NCBI GenBank assembly: GCA_021292165.1
Contig: CM037877.1
Coordinates: 107,011,858 to 107,075,857 of the forward strand
DNA from: Shinisaurus crocodilurus
Lineage: Eukaryota > Chordata > Lepidosauria > Squamata > Shinisauridae
DNA length: 64,000 bases
Reading direction: 5' to 3'
The notes below the pieces were generated by a model. That model did no database searches. It had not been told where the DNA came from and was given only the letters and a program-made list of their open reading frames with translations. The translations under genes were made by a program, and so were the position numbers. Below, one piece after another: positions 1 to 11,061 of this stretch (its first letter is position 1; each line of letters opens with the position of its first letter).

Positions 1-200
1 GTGCGTGTGTCCTGCGTGCATGTGTTCATTATAATTATATAAGGGTGTGGAGTATTCGGAAAATCAGATAAATGTTCAGATAAATGAAAGCTTTTGAAAA
101 TAAATGTCCCAAACATACAACTTTGGTAAAGCAGAAATAGGTACCTGTGGAAGTAACCGGGATGGCTTACAGATTCCTAGCGATAGATGGCTAGCAGCTG

Positions 201-312
201 TGATAGTCTTCTCCAACCTGGTGCCCTCCAGATGTTTTGGAGTTCAACTCCCATCAGGCCCAGCCAGCATGGCAAATGGTTGTGAATGCTGGTTGGGGAA
301 GGCTGCAAATCT
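201..312. mobile_element. hAT-like palindromic MITE, partial
   Basis: The terminus ctccaacctggtgccctccag is followed by agatgttttggagttcaact, wording shared with at least eight other places in this window (for example 10305, 20303, 38440, 53452, 55978). Some of those copies have 8-bp target duplications, so this one is assigned to the same hAT-like family. It lacks a clear right terminus. DNA at 1-200 shows nothing recognisable. Confidence 0.5.
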
Positions 313-840
313 AGCAGTTCCTACTCATCTGTTTTAGCCATCTCACAGATCTGCCATACTACTTTAGCTGGACCGGTGACTTTTGTCTTGCCTTAGTAAA
401 AAACAAAAATAAGATTGCCGATGTTAATAGTGCTGTGCCGAATCCCGTCCCGGACTTTCGCAACTTCTTCGCTTCCCTGCAAAAAGAGGCACTTTTTCCC
501 CCTGCTTTCTTCACAGTGATAGTGAGAATTTTGGAGAAATGTCTTAGTGTGCGGTGCTTAATGGTTTACCTTACTGTAACGAGGTGGCTGCGGTGTGTGT
601 GTGCTCTTTCTTTTTTCAACTTAAGTACTTTTCTCCTGTGCTTTCTCTCCTCCCTGCCTGCTTCTGCTTTCTGAAAAGCCCCCTAGAGGACTTAGCCAGG
701 ACTTCCTCCCTTGGGGCTTTTCAGTACTGCTCCCTACTGAATGCCTGAAAGCCGAGTGAGGAGGAGGAGGAGGAGGAGGAGGAAGAGGTTGTGTCCTTTT
801 AATAACAGCAACAATGGTTCACTCAGCTTTCAGGCACTCG
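313..840. other. no gene recognised; GGA microsatellite
   Basis: Short overlapping open frames here have no recognisable motif and low-complexity translations. A (GGA)n tract lies at about 758-783. No repeat family was recognised. Confidence 0.4.
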
Positions 841-1175
841 TAGGGATGGGCGAATCTGTCAAACTTGATTGCATCGAGTTTCTCACTTTTACACCACCAA
901 GCTTGTTCTGTCCCTTTTCCATACAAGTTTATTTTCTCTTGCACAGACATTAGCACATCTTTTTTGTGTTCATTGTAGAAATGAACCCAGCTTTATTTGT
1001 GCATTTTTCAAATGTGTGCATGTTGTTGAATACATTTTTTACATTTCACACAACACATTGAGGCTGTACAGATTTCCAACTACAAATTGCATTCGAGTCT
1101 GTGATTTACAAATCGGGTAAATCTATTTTTTTAAAAACAACAACAACAATGGAGCTAATTTCTTACCCATCCCTA
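841..1175. mobile_element. candidate TA-flanked MITE with GGGATGGG terminal inverted repeats
   Basis: The left end reads tagggatggg and the right end cccatcccta, a perfect 10-bp inverted terminus including a possible TA target duplication, as in Tc1/mariner-type insertions. No transposase frame is present. Right ends of the form (c)atccc-ta recur at about 1672, 3255, 44697 and 63843, which suggests a family of non-autonomous elements. The superfamily is an inference. Confidence 0.4.
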
Positions 1176-1261
1176 GATAACATCTCAGCCAAGTCCCACC
1201 GGTTCTTGCCTACACATTCATGAAGAACAGGAGCAGGGAGCACCCAGACTTGACCATTTCA

Positions 1262-1672
1262 AATTTAAGGATGGGAGAACCAACAATTTTTGAGCTCACC
1301 TAAATTCTCCAAAAAATCACTTCGAAGCTACTTTCGGCTTGCTCCAGTTTTTGTTTTCAAACTGTTTTTTAGCTTGTTTGAACAAGAGAATGGTGCATTT
1401 TGAATGTGAAAAGTGAACATTTCTGTGTGTATTTTTGAAAGGTGCACTTTCCCCCATAAATAAAGTGAATTTGGGAATTTGTGAACATTTCTTGGGTAAA
1501 AAGAAATGCTTCTGCTCACATTTGCTTCTAGGGCTGTGAATAAATAAAGTGAATTTGGGAATTTGTGAACATTTCTTGGGTAAAAAGAAATGCTTCTGCT
1601 CACATTTGCTTCTAGGGCTGTGAATGGGTCACGTTCGCATAATTTGCAGATGAAATTCTCGTACATCCCTAC
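1262..1672. mobile_element. A/T-rich interspersed repeat, related to the GGGATG-terminated family
   Basis: The segment runs from aaggatgggag to acatccctac and carries A/T-rich text like that at 44285-44697 and 56299-56686. It contains the tandem duplication listed separately. There is no coding capacity beyond a low-complexity frame. Assignment to a DNA transposon family rests only on the terminal words. Confidence 0.3.
1456..1624. repeat. 84-bp direct tandem duplication (2 units)
   Basis: Two adjacent 84-bp units (starting about 1456 and 1540) appear identical over their whole length, from ataaataaagtgaatttggg to ttctagggctgtga. Because 84 is divisible by 3, the reverse frame shows a 28-residue block twice without a stop. 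Identity indicates a recent duplication. Confidence 0.95.
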
Positions 1673-1679
1673 GGTAGCT

Positions 1680-3022
1680 GTAGCATATCATGCTCTTCTC
1701 TCACTGGGGATTTATCTTGCTAGTCATCATCATTTTATGGGGTAGAAATATTGTGAAATGCTGCTGCATTGGCCTCACAAGTGTTTGTTTATAGATAGCT
1801 GCCACTGTGATTTATTCACCATCAAATTATAATTAGTAGCAACAGATTGTAAATTGTCTTTCTGCCTACCTGGTAATTATCTCCTGGGTTTCGTTAGGTG
1901 AGGCCTCCTAGCTTAAACTGAAATTGGGTGGTTCACAGCAGGTTCCCGTTTCCATGTTAATCTTCTTTTGTTCTCCAAGACATAAATAAAGGTGTGCATA
2001 GATAAGGAGAAAGCAACATTTCTTGCCAATAGGAATTGCTGAGGCCTTGATAATGAAGGTTGCCCTTGCCAAGTCCAAGAATAGGACAACTAATCAGCTC
2101 TAGAACTAATACCTTAAAAGGTATGCAACCCCTGTAAGGAATTAGTCACACAGTAGAGTTTACCATAGGCTGGCCAGCTCCTGAATTGACCCTGTAGCTC
2201 TGCCTTTAAGAGAAAACTCATCTCCAGCTTGAGGGAGTCCTTGGCATGGTGCCTTCCTGTGGTCCCCCTCCTACACCAGTGCCCCTCACAGCAGGCTTAC
2301 CCAGATGCAACAGTGTTCCTCCAACTAGTGCTGGGCAGCCATTTTAATTTTTCCTCAGTGCTCCCAAGGTAGCATTACTTTGAGTCATTGTGGACAATTA
2401 CAGTTATGGCTTCCCCACTGGGGTGACAATAGGGGAGTTCACACAACATCCCCACAAATTGTACACATGTAGAGCTCCAGCACACACAAGGGTGGGGGGA
2501 CCAGATCAGTCTAGCCTTCCTCCACATGTGCAAGACTTCTGTGCATGTAGAGTCCCCTCCAATGCATTCCGGATACACAAAGGGAAGAAGACAGGCCCAC
2601 CAGGTGCATCACTGGTTGGGGCAGAGCTAAGCCATGTGGCCCCACAACTAGGGATGCTAGAGAGCTCTGAAGCACATGCAAATGCAGCAGGCTGGCATCT
2701 TCCGAGTTGCACAGACATGCAGACACCTTTTTTTTTTTTTTTACTTTCCAGAATTGTACACAAATTTAGTCATACAAAAGTACCAAAGTTACTGGAAGAT
2801 ACACTAATATGTATGCCATTTAGTACACAAACAACATTTTATATATCTCTGCACTCTCTTCAGACTCCACTGTGTGTGCTCTGCTCACTGACTGTACCCT
2901 GAGCTAAGGATAATATGTGAGTTGTTACATGCAAGCAAAAGTTCCGTAAATTGGGCGGACTTTTTTTGTGGACTCTTCCAAAATGGGGGGGGGGAACCCG
3001 ATTCCATCAATGAGCAGATGAC
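1680..3022. other. no gene or repeat recognised
   Basis: The longest open frame (about 170 codons at 2390-2902, plus strand) encodes low-complexity text with a poly-F run from a T tract at about 2729 and resembles nothing known to me. I see no splice-bounded exon or RNA gene. Confidence 0.4.
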
Positions 3023-3028
3023 GGAATC

Positions 3029-3262
3029 AGTGGAGGCTGGTGGGCTCCAGTGTCAGTGAGGCTGTACATCCACTCTGGGTTTTAGTCTGAACTCTAAAGG
3101 AGCTATCCATGGTGTCTAACCCTATCCCTGGTTCAGCACCAGGGACAGTTCCTTGAAAGTTTGGGGTGAAATCCAGAGCGGATACACATTCCCTAACTGG
3201 ACAGAATGAAAGATGCCTGATAATCTGTGAAACACAGATGAAACAAAATCTGTGCATCCCTA
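3029..3262. mobile_element. MITE of the GTGGAGGCTGGTG family, followed by a GGGATG-type end
   Basis: The left part starts gtggaggctggtgggctcc and contains tccactctgggttttag and ctatccatggtgtctaac, matching the palindromic copy at 7156-7350. Its right half (about 3180-3254) ends in gcatccctac, like the TA-flanked family. It is either a degenerate copy or two adjacent elements. Confidence 0.45.
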
Positions 3263-3639
3263 CTCCATATCACCTTATTTTAATGTAAGAAGAGGGTCAT
3301 GTGAACCTCCCCACTATATCAAGGTATTGTGGGAAACGTACATGGTGGCTCCCCAGAGCTCAGTTCCAGGAAAATAAATTAAAGGGGACCCAAGATAGCC
3401 ATTGGCAGCAGATCCCACTGGGGCACTGGGAGCTTCCCAAGGCTGTAGCATCATGAAAAATGGACCTGCATAACTTGACAGACAGTGCATCCAGAACTCC
3501 ACAATGTATGGGAATCCATCAGGGGATCATAATTTAATCCTAAAACTTAGATTAAAATGTTAACCCATTGGTTACTGGCTATTTGGTTACTGCCTGAGGT
3601 AGGTGGATCTCCTTCTTCTCTCCCTGCTGCTTATGAGTG

Positions 3640-3960
3640 ATCCGTAGATATCCAGGGTCAGTACTGTTGTATGCCTTGCTTCCCCCAGCTATTGCCAATG
3701 AGGGTAGTGTAATAGGGCTTGAGCATGTCCACATGCACCCCCTTGGTTCTGTCCCCATCCAGACTGGCGTGTACCAAATGGTTTATGTCATTCAGTCTGC
3801 AGATGACCTTGACCAGTCCTTCCCACGTAAATGGCAGTTTATTGCCTCTCACGGGCTGCAGGACCAAAACCTCCTCCCCTTCTTGGAATGCACAATGACG
3901 GGCCCGCTTGTCATACCACCTCTTCTGTCACTTCTTTTCAACGTATGGCATGTTGAAACC
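3640..3960 (-). pseudogene. Ty3/Gypsy-type LTR retrotransposon, integrase C-terminal remnant
   Basis: Reading the minus strand from about 3930 gives WYDKRARHCAF, then EGEEVLVLQPV, NKLPFTWEGLVKV and finally VHVDMLKPYY. This succession (YD-x-RAR, a charged turn plus hydrophobic strand, W-x-G-x-x-x-V, then HV-x-x-LKPY) is the typical end of Gypsy-class integrases. It would join element cDNA into the host chromosome. The frame is open for about 90 codons and stops near 3658. The upstream catalytic core is not visible, so this is a fragment with no function expected. The endogenous retrovirus class is an alternative, but the LKPY ending favours Gypsy. Confidence 0.7.
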
Positions 3961-4400
3961 ACCACACAACCTTTTCATTTTACACCACCACACAACCTTT
4001 TCATTTTACCTCTGCCACCTCTTTATACTGTGACACACCCACCTCTGCCCCACCCTCGTGGAAGCCCTCAGTAGGGTGTTTGTCAGGCGTTTTAGCCACC
4101 TTACTCTTTCATTTTATGCAGCTCCTTTGCTCAGGCTATGGGCCCTCACACTCAGGTCCTGCACCCGGATCACTATGTCCCCCTCAGGTACCGTGCTTGC
4201 CTCCCACCCGGGATTCAGGGAAGACACTCAGGTGCTTTCCCTCAGGCTCCCCTTCCCAATCCCTCAGAGAGAGAGACACAACAGCAGTGGCCTGGAACAC
4301 TCCCCTCTCCTCACAAGCCTTTGGCCTCAGCTGCCTCAGGCTAGCTGGGGAAATGACCTGAACACAATTATTTCCCTCGCTGCCACCTTTCTCCTTATTT
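3960..4400. other. unclassified DNA beside the Gypsy remnant, with a 26-bp tandem duplication
   Basis: A 26-bp unit (ccaccacacaaccttttcat...) occurs twice at about 3960-4012. The rest is C/T-rich and may belong to the adjacent LTR element, but no motif confirms it. Confidence 0.3.
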
Positions 4401-4760
4401 ATTTTATTTTTATTTAGTTATTACATGTCTATACCGCCCAATAGCTGAAGCTCTCTGGGCAGTTCACAACAATTAAAACCCGCAAAATACAGCATAAAAT
4501 ACAGTACAAAAATTTAAAACTACTGTATAAAATAGGAGTAAAAGCTGAAATAAAATCTAGCAGCGGTACAGAGATTTAAAATGCAGTAAAAGATGTAAAC
4601 AACAGAGACTAAAAGACTGAAATTCCTGGGGAAATAATAAGAAGGTCTTCACCTGGCCCCCGGGGCAGAAAGAGCGCATCGCATCGTAGGTGCCAGGCAA
4701 GCCTCTCTGGGAAGTTTATTCCACAACCTTAGCCTCTCCTTCCTCCGCTGAGGATCTTCA
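4400..4760 (-). mobile_element. LINE 3' end, probably L2-like
   Basis: Read on the minus strand, it ends in ctgcccagagagcttcagct, then attgggcggtatag and a TAAATAA-rich tail. The same ending occurs at 13479 (-) and degenerately at 10618 (+) and 44027 (+). No open frame remains. The exact clade is uncertain. Confidence 0.5.
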
Positions 4761-4890
4761 CTCCGAGATGTGTGCATTCCTTCCCTTAATCACTCACTCC
4801 CACACTAAGGGTTAACAGTAAATCAAAACAAGTTTTATTTTTTACAGATGGATAAGTTAACATTCAGGTGCTTGCTTATCTTAAAAATAT

Positions 4891-5066
4891 ACAGGCCTGT
4901 GGCTCACGCTGGCTCAGCTTGTCTGAGTGTGGAAAGCTAAGCAGGGTCAGGCCTGGTTATGACTTGGATGGGAGACCCCTCCTCTAGTTTCCTGCATTGA
5001 GCGGGGGGTTGGACTCGATGGCCTTGTAGGCCCCTTCCAACTCTATGATCTATGAAATCTATGAAA
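4891..5066 (+). mobile_element. chimeric SINE: 5S rRNA head with CR1 LINE tail, copy 1
   Basis: The head (4891-4978) ends with ggaaagctaagcagggtc, then gcctggtta and cttggatgggagacc, which are the box A, intermediate element and box C region of vertebrate 5S rRNA genes, so RNA polymerase III could read it. The tail (4990-5066) has gggttggactcgatggcctt, ccccttccaactctatgat and short ctatgaaat repeats. That is the CR1 3' end seen in full CR1 copies at 31141 and 54048 of this window. The 3' half of 5S is missing. The SINE is presumably moved by CR1 machinery. It sits inside unclassified, possibly LTR-derived DNA. Confidence 0.85.
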
Positions 5067-5067
5067 A

Positions 5068-7150
5068 CCAGTTTCAATACTTCAACTTAAGGCTGAGGTT
5101 ACCTCCTCCACTGATTCTCAGGGCTTCTCTCTGGATGTCTCCCAGTTCCACCCTCAACCCACACTCACTGCTCCTGTGCTCCACATCCTGCCACAGCTCA
5201 CTGCCCCTTGCCAGCATCCCTAGAACTGTGATGGGCCCTGCACCCTCAGGCAGGGAGAGACAGAACTCCAGCTGTCCCTCACACGCAGTGTGTGTAAATA
5301 CTCTAGGAAATCAAGCTTCACTTCTTCCCTGATTCTGAATAAGGCCAACTTGCCTTTTGCCTCTAACAATATGGAATCCAAGCAAATCCCTTTGCTAAGA
5401 TCTCTAATACTCACATTTCACAATTATAAAGTCAAAACGCCACCACAGGCATCCCGGGAGATTGGGTTTACCAACCGATTTCTATGTTGCCATTTTACCA
5501 TTCTAATAATGTAATTTCTGAGCAAACCACAAAGAGCACACAGGAAGTCTCCACATCAGTTCTCCCTTCCCCCAACCAAATTGGGATCACCAAACTAAAC
5601 TGGCTGATGTGTTTTTCATATGATTAATCTCTCCCACACAATTTCCACATATATTACCAGAGCAGCATGTGACACACCATTCTCACAGGAACGTTACATT
5701 ATAGATCAGATTGCTGCACATAGCAGACCTCTTAAATCTAGGTTTTGCAGAAGGGGAGCCCATAATTTGACTGATGCCTCCCATTTGCAACTGTAAGACT
5801 TCCTATCAGATATCTGGGGTGGCAAAAGCAGACCACACTACTGCTAAGTCTAGGTTTCCCTCTGAATGCCAAATGCTCATCAATTTACTTTGGAAGAAGT
5901 GTATTGACCAATTTCTCTGTTACCATTTTACCATTCTGATATCGTATCTGATAATACACATACTTGGGAGAGGACTGCTTTGTGTGCAAAGTACTATACA
6001 AATTTGACTGAATGGCTTTTCACAACATTTTTGCAAATGCAGAATTAAATGCCACCTAGTGACTTTCTGTGCAGGATCTAAACTCAGTTAAACCCTGATT
6101 GAAATGCAATCTGATGCAAAATCAGCTCATTGAGCTCTCTACAGAACCATACCCACGTCTTTCTAGACAGTCAGGGCAATAAACAGAAACTGAAACCAAG
6201 AATTGCTTATACAGTAACGACATCTGCAAAAACCTTTTTTTTAAAAAGCCACAACACGCTTCAAAAGTTTTAAATTACATATTTTGGTTGCCTGGCAACT
6301 GGTCTCAAAAGTTTCCTTTCATGTTTTATTTCCCTGTGCTTCCCATGTTTATAGTATAATTATTGCTGTGACATCATAATCCCACCATTCAGCATCTGTC
6401 AGGGCCCCCCAATGTAGAATAAACACTCTTTCTACAGCCTTTACTACTACAGGTTAGTTTACTAAATAGATCAATATTTGGTTTGTATAGTCAGAAGGAT
6501 TAGGAGATGGAAGTGACTTTTGAAAAGATTCCTTATCATGCCATGGTCTAGGAGCACCTGAGAATGTAAAGAAAAGCCATTTCAGAAATAATAAAAAGGC
6601 ACGTATAAAAGCTACTCAAGGCTCTTGCAAACAGGTTTACAAGGAAAAGCCTGCTTTAAAAGACAGGCATTTTATTCTGGAATTAGTAACATATTTAAAC
6701 ATTTATGGTTTTCACAAAAACCACCTTTTGTTTGAAGAGTATTCACCAAGGGCATTCCCCCCTTCCCCTCTTATTTTATCTGCCTAAATGGATTCATGCC
6801 TGCAGGGGGTGCCGGATTACCTGAGCCCGCACAATAAACTGACTCCTCTAATTATATGGCGAGTTTCCCATATAATCCCCATTTTGCCTTCTCTGATAAA
6901 TCCACCCCCACTCCTTTCAAGTGAACAGCTGCTTATGTTGTCAATGAAACCCTGAGTTTTTTTCTTCCTGTGGAAGTGGTTCAACCCACAACTGGTAATT
7001 TATTACTAAACATTCTACAAACATTGGGCATGTCCTCTCCTTGACACATGTTGCTGTGTGCATCTATATCCTTGTCAGGAGGGCAGCCATATCACATGCC
7101 TTTTGTAAGCATCTGGGGTGGGGTGGTTGCCACCTGCTCCATGGTTGTTC
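5068..7150. other. no gene recognised; largely unique sequence
   Basis: No coding or RNA gene signal was recognised. The stretch at about 6780-7000 has a more balanced, low-repeat composition and could be a conserved non-coding element, but only comparison could show that. Confidence 0.35.
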
Positions 7151-7155
7151 CCAGC

Positions 7156-7350
7156 GGAGGTTGGTGGCTCCAATGTCTGGGGGGCGGTGTATCCACTCTG
7201 GGTTGCAGCCTGAACTTTCAAGGAACCATCCATGGTGCTGAGCCTATTTTGGGGCTAGGGTTAGGCACCATGGGTAGCTCCTTTAAAGTTCAGACTAAAG
7301 CCCAGAGTGGATACATTGCCCCACTGATATTGGAGTCACCAGCCTCCACT
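7156..7350. mobile_element. palindromic MITE, GTGGAGGCTGGTG family, near complete
   Basis: The left arm (gcggaggttggtggctccaa ... gtatccactctgggtt ... aaggaaccatccatggtgc) is repeated inverted in the right arm (gcaccatgggtagctccttt ... cagagtggatac ... attggagtcaccagcctcc). The whole 195 bp can fold into a hairpin. There is no coding capacity. Related copies lie at 3029, 34246 and 52576; the last has an approximate 8-bp target duplication, which suggests a hAT origin. Confidence 0.75.
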
Positions 7351-7515
7351 TTGCTTCTGGGAACATATAAAAGCCTCTGCCCACATGACTGGGCTTTCTT
7401 GCATGTGTACACAACATACAAATGACAGGTCTCCCTTGCATGCAAAGAACCCCAAGCAGACATGCAAAAAAGGTTACCCATTCCCAACAATGGTGTCCAA
7501 CTAGGACTTCCTTAA

Positions 7516-7769
7516 GCCAATGTGGCGTAGTGGTGAGAGTGTTGGACTGGGACTTGGGAGATCCGGGTTCTAGTCCCTGCTCAGCCATGAAACTCACTGG
7601 ATGACTTTGGGCCAGTCACTGCCTCTCAGCCTAACCTACCTCACAGGGTTGTTGTGAGGTAGCATAAAATGGAGAGGAGGAGGAGGAGGATTATGTAAGC
7701 TGCCTTGAGTTCCTTGCATGAAAAAAGGTGGGGTATAAATGTAATAAATAAATAAATAAATAAATAAAA
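7516..7769 (+). mobile_element. tRNA-derived SINE of the Sauria type, copy 1
   Basis: The tRNA-like head carries a box A-like tagtggtgagagtgttgg and a box B-like gggttctagtccc. A central body follows (cagcctaacctacctcacag, ggttgttgtgaggtagc) and then a LINE-like end (ggtggggtataaatgtaat) with an AATA-repeat tail. This layout matches Sauria SINEs, known to be widespread in squamates and linked to Bov-B LINEs. Length about 254 bp, apparently full length. Confidence 0.9.
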
Positions 7770-7864
7770 GTATGCATCCATGATCATGGACCAAACAATG
7801 TATCCAGGAAAATTCCCTATAATGGAATATCCTGGAATATTAGATAATCCAGTATAGGGATAGT

Positions 7865-8039
7865 CATAGATTTCATAGATGATAGAGTTGGAAGGAGCCT
7901 ACAAGGCCATCGAGTCTAACCCCCTGCTCAATGCAGGAAACTAGAGGAGGGGTCTCCCATCCAAGTCATAACCAGGCCTGACCCTGCTTAGCTTCCCACA
8001 CTCAGACAAGCTGAGCCAGCGTGAACCACAGGCCTGTAT
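7865..8039 (-). mobile_element. chimeric 5S rRNA/CR1 SINE, copy 2
   Basis: Reverse-strand copy of the element at 4891-5066, with the same junction between the 5S-like head (ctaagcagggtcaggcc, cttggatgggagacc) and the CR1-like tail (gggttagactcgatggcctt). Plus-strand ends are catagatttcatagatg and aaccacaggcctgtat. The head stops at the same base as copy 1, so this is a real unit and not random truncation. Confidence 0.85.
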
Positions 8040-8041
8040 CA

Positions 8042-8152
8042 ACCAGGTGCCTTCCAGGTGTTCTGCACTACAACTCCCAGAAACTCTGACTATTGGCCAT
8101 GCTAGTCAGGGTTTATGGGAGCTGTAGTGCAAAACATTTGGAATGTGCAAGG
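8042..8152. mobile_element. hAT-like palindromic MITE
   Basis: Inverted arms: left caaccaggtgccttccagg and cactacaactcccagaaac; right ggagctgtagtgcaaaac and gtgcaaggttgatct. It abuts the 5S SINE directly. No clear 8-bp duplication was found. Confidence 0.55.
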
Positions 8153-8159
8153 TTGATCT

Positions 8160-9267
8160 GTCTCTGATCTAGGTTAAAATATTAACGTTGGGGAAGATAT
8201 ACTGGCTATGTAAGCTAACATAGCACATTATTTTCCAAAAGTTCTTGGCCTCTGCACTTTTAAAGTGAATCTTTTTTAGTAAGGCTTACATATGGCTTCT
8301 AAACTTTTACAAGCCTTAGACTGCATTTAGTAGCAATGATATTACATATACATTATGTGATATCAGCAGATATGAAAGGGAAATAAAGTGTTTAAGAGCA
8401 GTGTTTCGCACTGAAATGCCTACCATATCAGGTAGATGATAAAAGATAAAAGATAATAAAATCTTTTAAGATGATAAAAGCAGCATTTTGCATATAAACC
8501 ACAACTGACATTTTATTGCATCATACTTTAATAGTTGACAGTGTACTTAGAACACGTACTAAGTTATTATTCTGCAGTGTGGGAAGGGGAGGAAGGGAAG
8601 AAAAGAAAAGGGCTTTTTTTGAGGGCTTATCAGAAAGCACCTCACAACATTCTCAGCCCCATTCTCATGGTTGTGGAACTGGGGGGCAGGCTTTTTCCAC
8701 ATTCTTAGGTGGTCTGGAGAAATTCTGTAGAAAGTCTTTCAGGGGACATGCATTTTTAGCAAATAGTAGCAGCCAGAAGTTTCTCCTTTTTCTTTCTTTT
8801 TAACTGTTTTTCTTTCTTTCTTCTTTTTTAAACAGCTTTTGCTTTGCATTTTTTCCTTTAAAGAACTCCCATAATAGATATGCTAATGGGATGCTGCTGT
8901 TCCAGATGGTCTTCGGAAGGGACATTGAAAGCCTGAATTTTTTATCTCAGTTTCCTGAGGGCAGCCTAAGTTTGGGAATGAAATGGAAACTGCATATGCT
9001 CAGAAGCACCTTCCTCGATTACCACCAGGTCATATGTTCCAGAAAACAGCTTTGAGCAGCTTGCTGGTGTTCTGCCCTACAGCCCCAGTGGGTCTAGTAT
9101 ACACACACACACACACACATACACGCACACACATAGACACACACCCCTTCCCCACTTAGTTATTCTTTCTCTCACTCTCCCTCAGTAAATATTCGGGATT
9201 CCTCTTCTTTCCTTCCTTTACCCCCATTTCAAATTGCATCCACCCCCATTTCAAATTGCATCCACAT

Positions 9268-9299
<32 letters not shown>

Positions 9300-10296
9300 A
9301 ATAATGCACATCAACTAGGTCTTTTCTTTGAAAAAATCTTGAATTGAGTGTTCCTGAGCATGAGCAGAGTGCCCTTGCCTCACATCCAGACATAGGGTCC
9401 TACAAAGCTTTGAGCCCCAGAACCTCTTGCCCTGCATCAGATTCCTTGGCATACAATATCCCACCCAGAAAAGTAAAGCGAGAAAGTTCTACTCCCCTCT
9501 AAAAAGAATGTTGTAACCCACCCACCCCACTGTAGATAGGCCATATCCTCCTCTCACCCTGCAAACAGGCCCCTCCTCCCTCCAGGGCCCATATTGGATT
9601 CTGGATGCAATTGTGGGTTGACATTTCTGTCTGGATCAGAGGGGGGAGGGGGGAGAAGATGGCTTCCAGTCCAGCCCACAAAAAAAGGAAGGAGTGAAGG
9701 AATGTGGTGCCCTAATCCCAATAGTGCACAGACTACTGGCCCCTGAGCCGGTAAAACAAATGCAGACTCTCCATGTTCTTTCCCCTGCCCCTGATAAATA
9801 GGATTTATCTTCTGTATCAGGAGGAGTGATTTCTGGACAGGTTTCAGCCACAGATCTTTCATGTTTGAAATTAAGATCCCTGTGCCTTTAACAGCCGCTG
9901 CATAAATGCAAGAGGTGCAGCGATTTTCCAATAGAAAGTTGCGCACTGATGGGGGGACATCTCTGCCTGTTGAATTTCTGCCTGCTATGCAGCTGATTCA
10001 GTCACAGAGCCTATTTAAGGGAGGGGGGAGGAAAACATATCTGTTCCTTCTTAAAAGTCTCCAGAAATGACACATCCTTGAGGCATGCTGCTAATAATGA
10101 TAAATATGAACTTGTTACTTTTACCCCACCACTTATGTGTTCTTCCATAAGTCTTATGTCTGGTTTCTGCATTAATCTCTCTGTGTGTGAGAGAGAGAGG
10201 GGGGGAGGGAGAGGGAAGGGGAGACTAACAACAGAATAATTTCAAAATATATTTAGAGCTAAGCATTTCGGCTTCCACCCTCATAAGTAGCTGTGA
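8160..10296. other. no gene recognised; microsatellites and a 22-bp duplication
   Basis: There is an AC-rich microsatellite at 9100-9147, CT at about 9269-9300, GA-rich at about 10186-10225, and a 22-bp unit (cccccatttcaaattgcatc..) repeated twice at 9220-9264. A minus frame at 9554-9946 (130 codons) has no recognisable motif. Confidence 0.4.
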
Positions 10297-10304
10297 TGTT
10301 AAAT

Positions 10305-10807
10305 CAGTGTTCTCCAACCTTGGGTCCCCAGATGTTTTTGGCCTACAACTCCCAGCATTCAGACTCTCAGTAGCAGCCTAAGAACACAGTCTACAGCCCT
10401 ACCAGATCCCCACTGTTTTTTGTTTAGTTCCACAAACATTTAGGAACTTAGGAAGCAGCCTTATACCAAGCCAGTCCATCTAGCTCATTAGTGCCTACTT
10501 GACTGGCACCAGCTCTCCAGGGTTTCAACTGGAACCAGGCTCTTGAATCCTCCCGAAAATAGAGTTGTCCTCAGGGTCATTAAATAAAGCTTGAAAATGC
10601 TGCACTAGAAGTTATACTTGTAATCTGCCCAGAGAACATTAGTTATTGGGTGGATTAGAAATGAAATGAATAAATAAATATCTGGTCACTTTCTGTTGAT
10701 GACTGGTTTGGATTTCCACCACCACAAAACGCACCACCTCAGATCTCTGCAAGACCCTGGGAGTTGTAGGCCAAAAACATCTGGGGACGCGAGGTTGGAG
10801 AACACTG
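10305..10807. mobile_element. composite hAT-like element with exact 8-bp target duplication
   Basis: The left end is cagtgttctccaaccttggg and the right end gaggttggagaacactg, near-perfect inverted termini. Each is flanked by the same 8 bases, tgttaaat (10297-10304 and 10808-10815), the hallmark of hAT insertion. The interior has been invaded: about 10441-10550 is the 3' part of the tRNA SINE also seen at 27699, and about 10618-10680 is a LINE tail with an AATAAATA end. The termini were therefore split by later insertions. Confidence 0.85.
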
Positions 10808-11061
10808 TGTTAAATGCATACCAAGAGTGGCGGTTTGGAATGCTGGAAAATGAAAATCCCAAAGGAGAAAAAAACAGATGTATGACTGGTATAAAGTTCA
10901 TGAATTGTCCTCCAGATTAAGGCAGTATGAACCAAGAGTCTGTAGATCTGTAAATTTTTCATCTGTCCAGCATGTGTCAGTGTCCTTGTTTGTTCTATTG
11001 GAAGCAACTGTTAATCCGGGAGACTCTGCGCGTGAGTTGAAATGTCTTGCAACAGGCTGCT

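Noticed and set aside
2390..2902. 170-codon plus-strand ORF as a gene
   Set aside because: Contains a poly-T-encoded phenylalanine run and no domain; a minus frame overlaps most of it.
4891..5066. A 5S rRNA gene
   Set aside because: Only the first two-thirds resemble 5S, the 3' part and T-run terminator are missing, and a CR1 tail is fused on, so it is a SINE.
7516..7769. A tRNA gene
   Set aside because: Box A and B are present but the acceptor stem does not close, and a SINE body and LINE tail follow; the same applies to 27699-27893.
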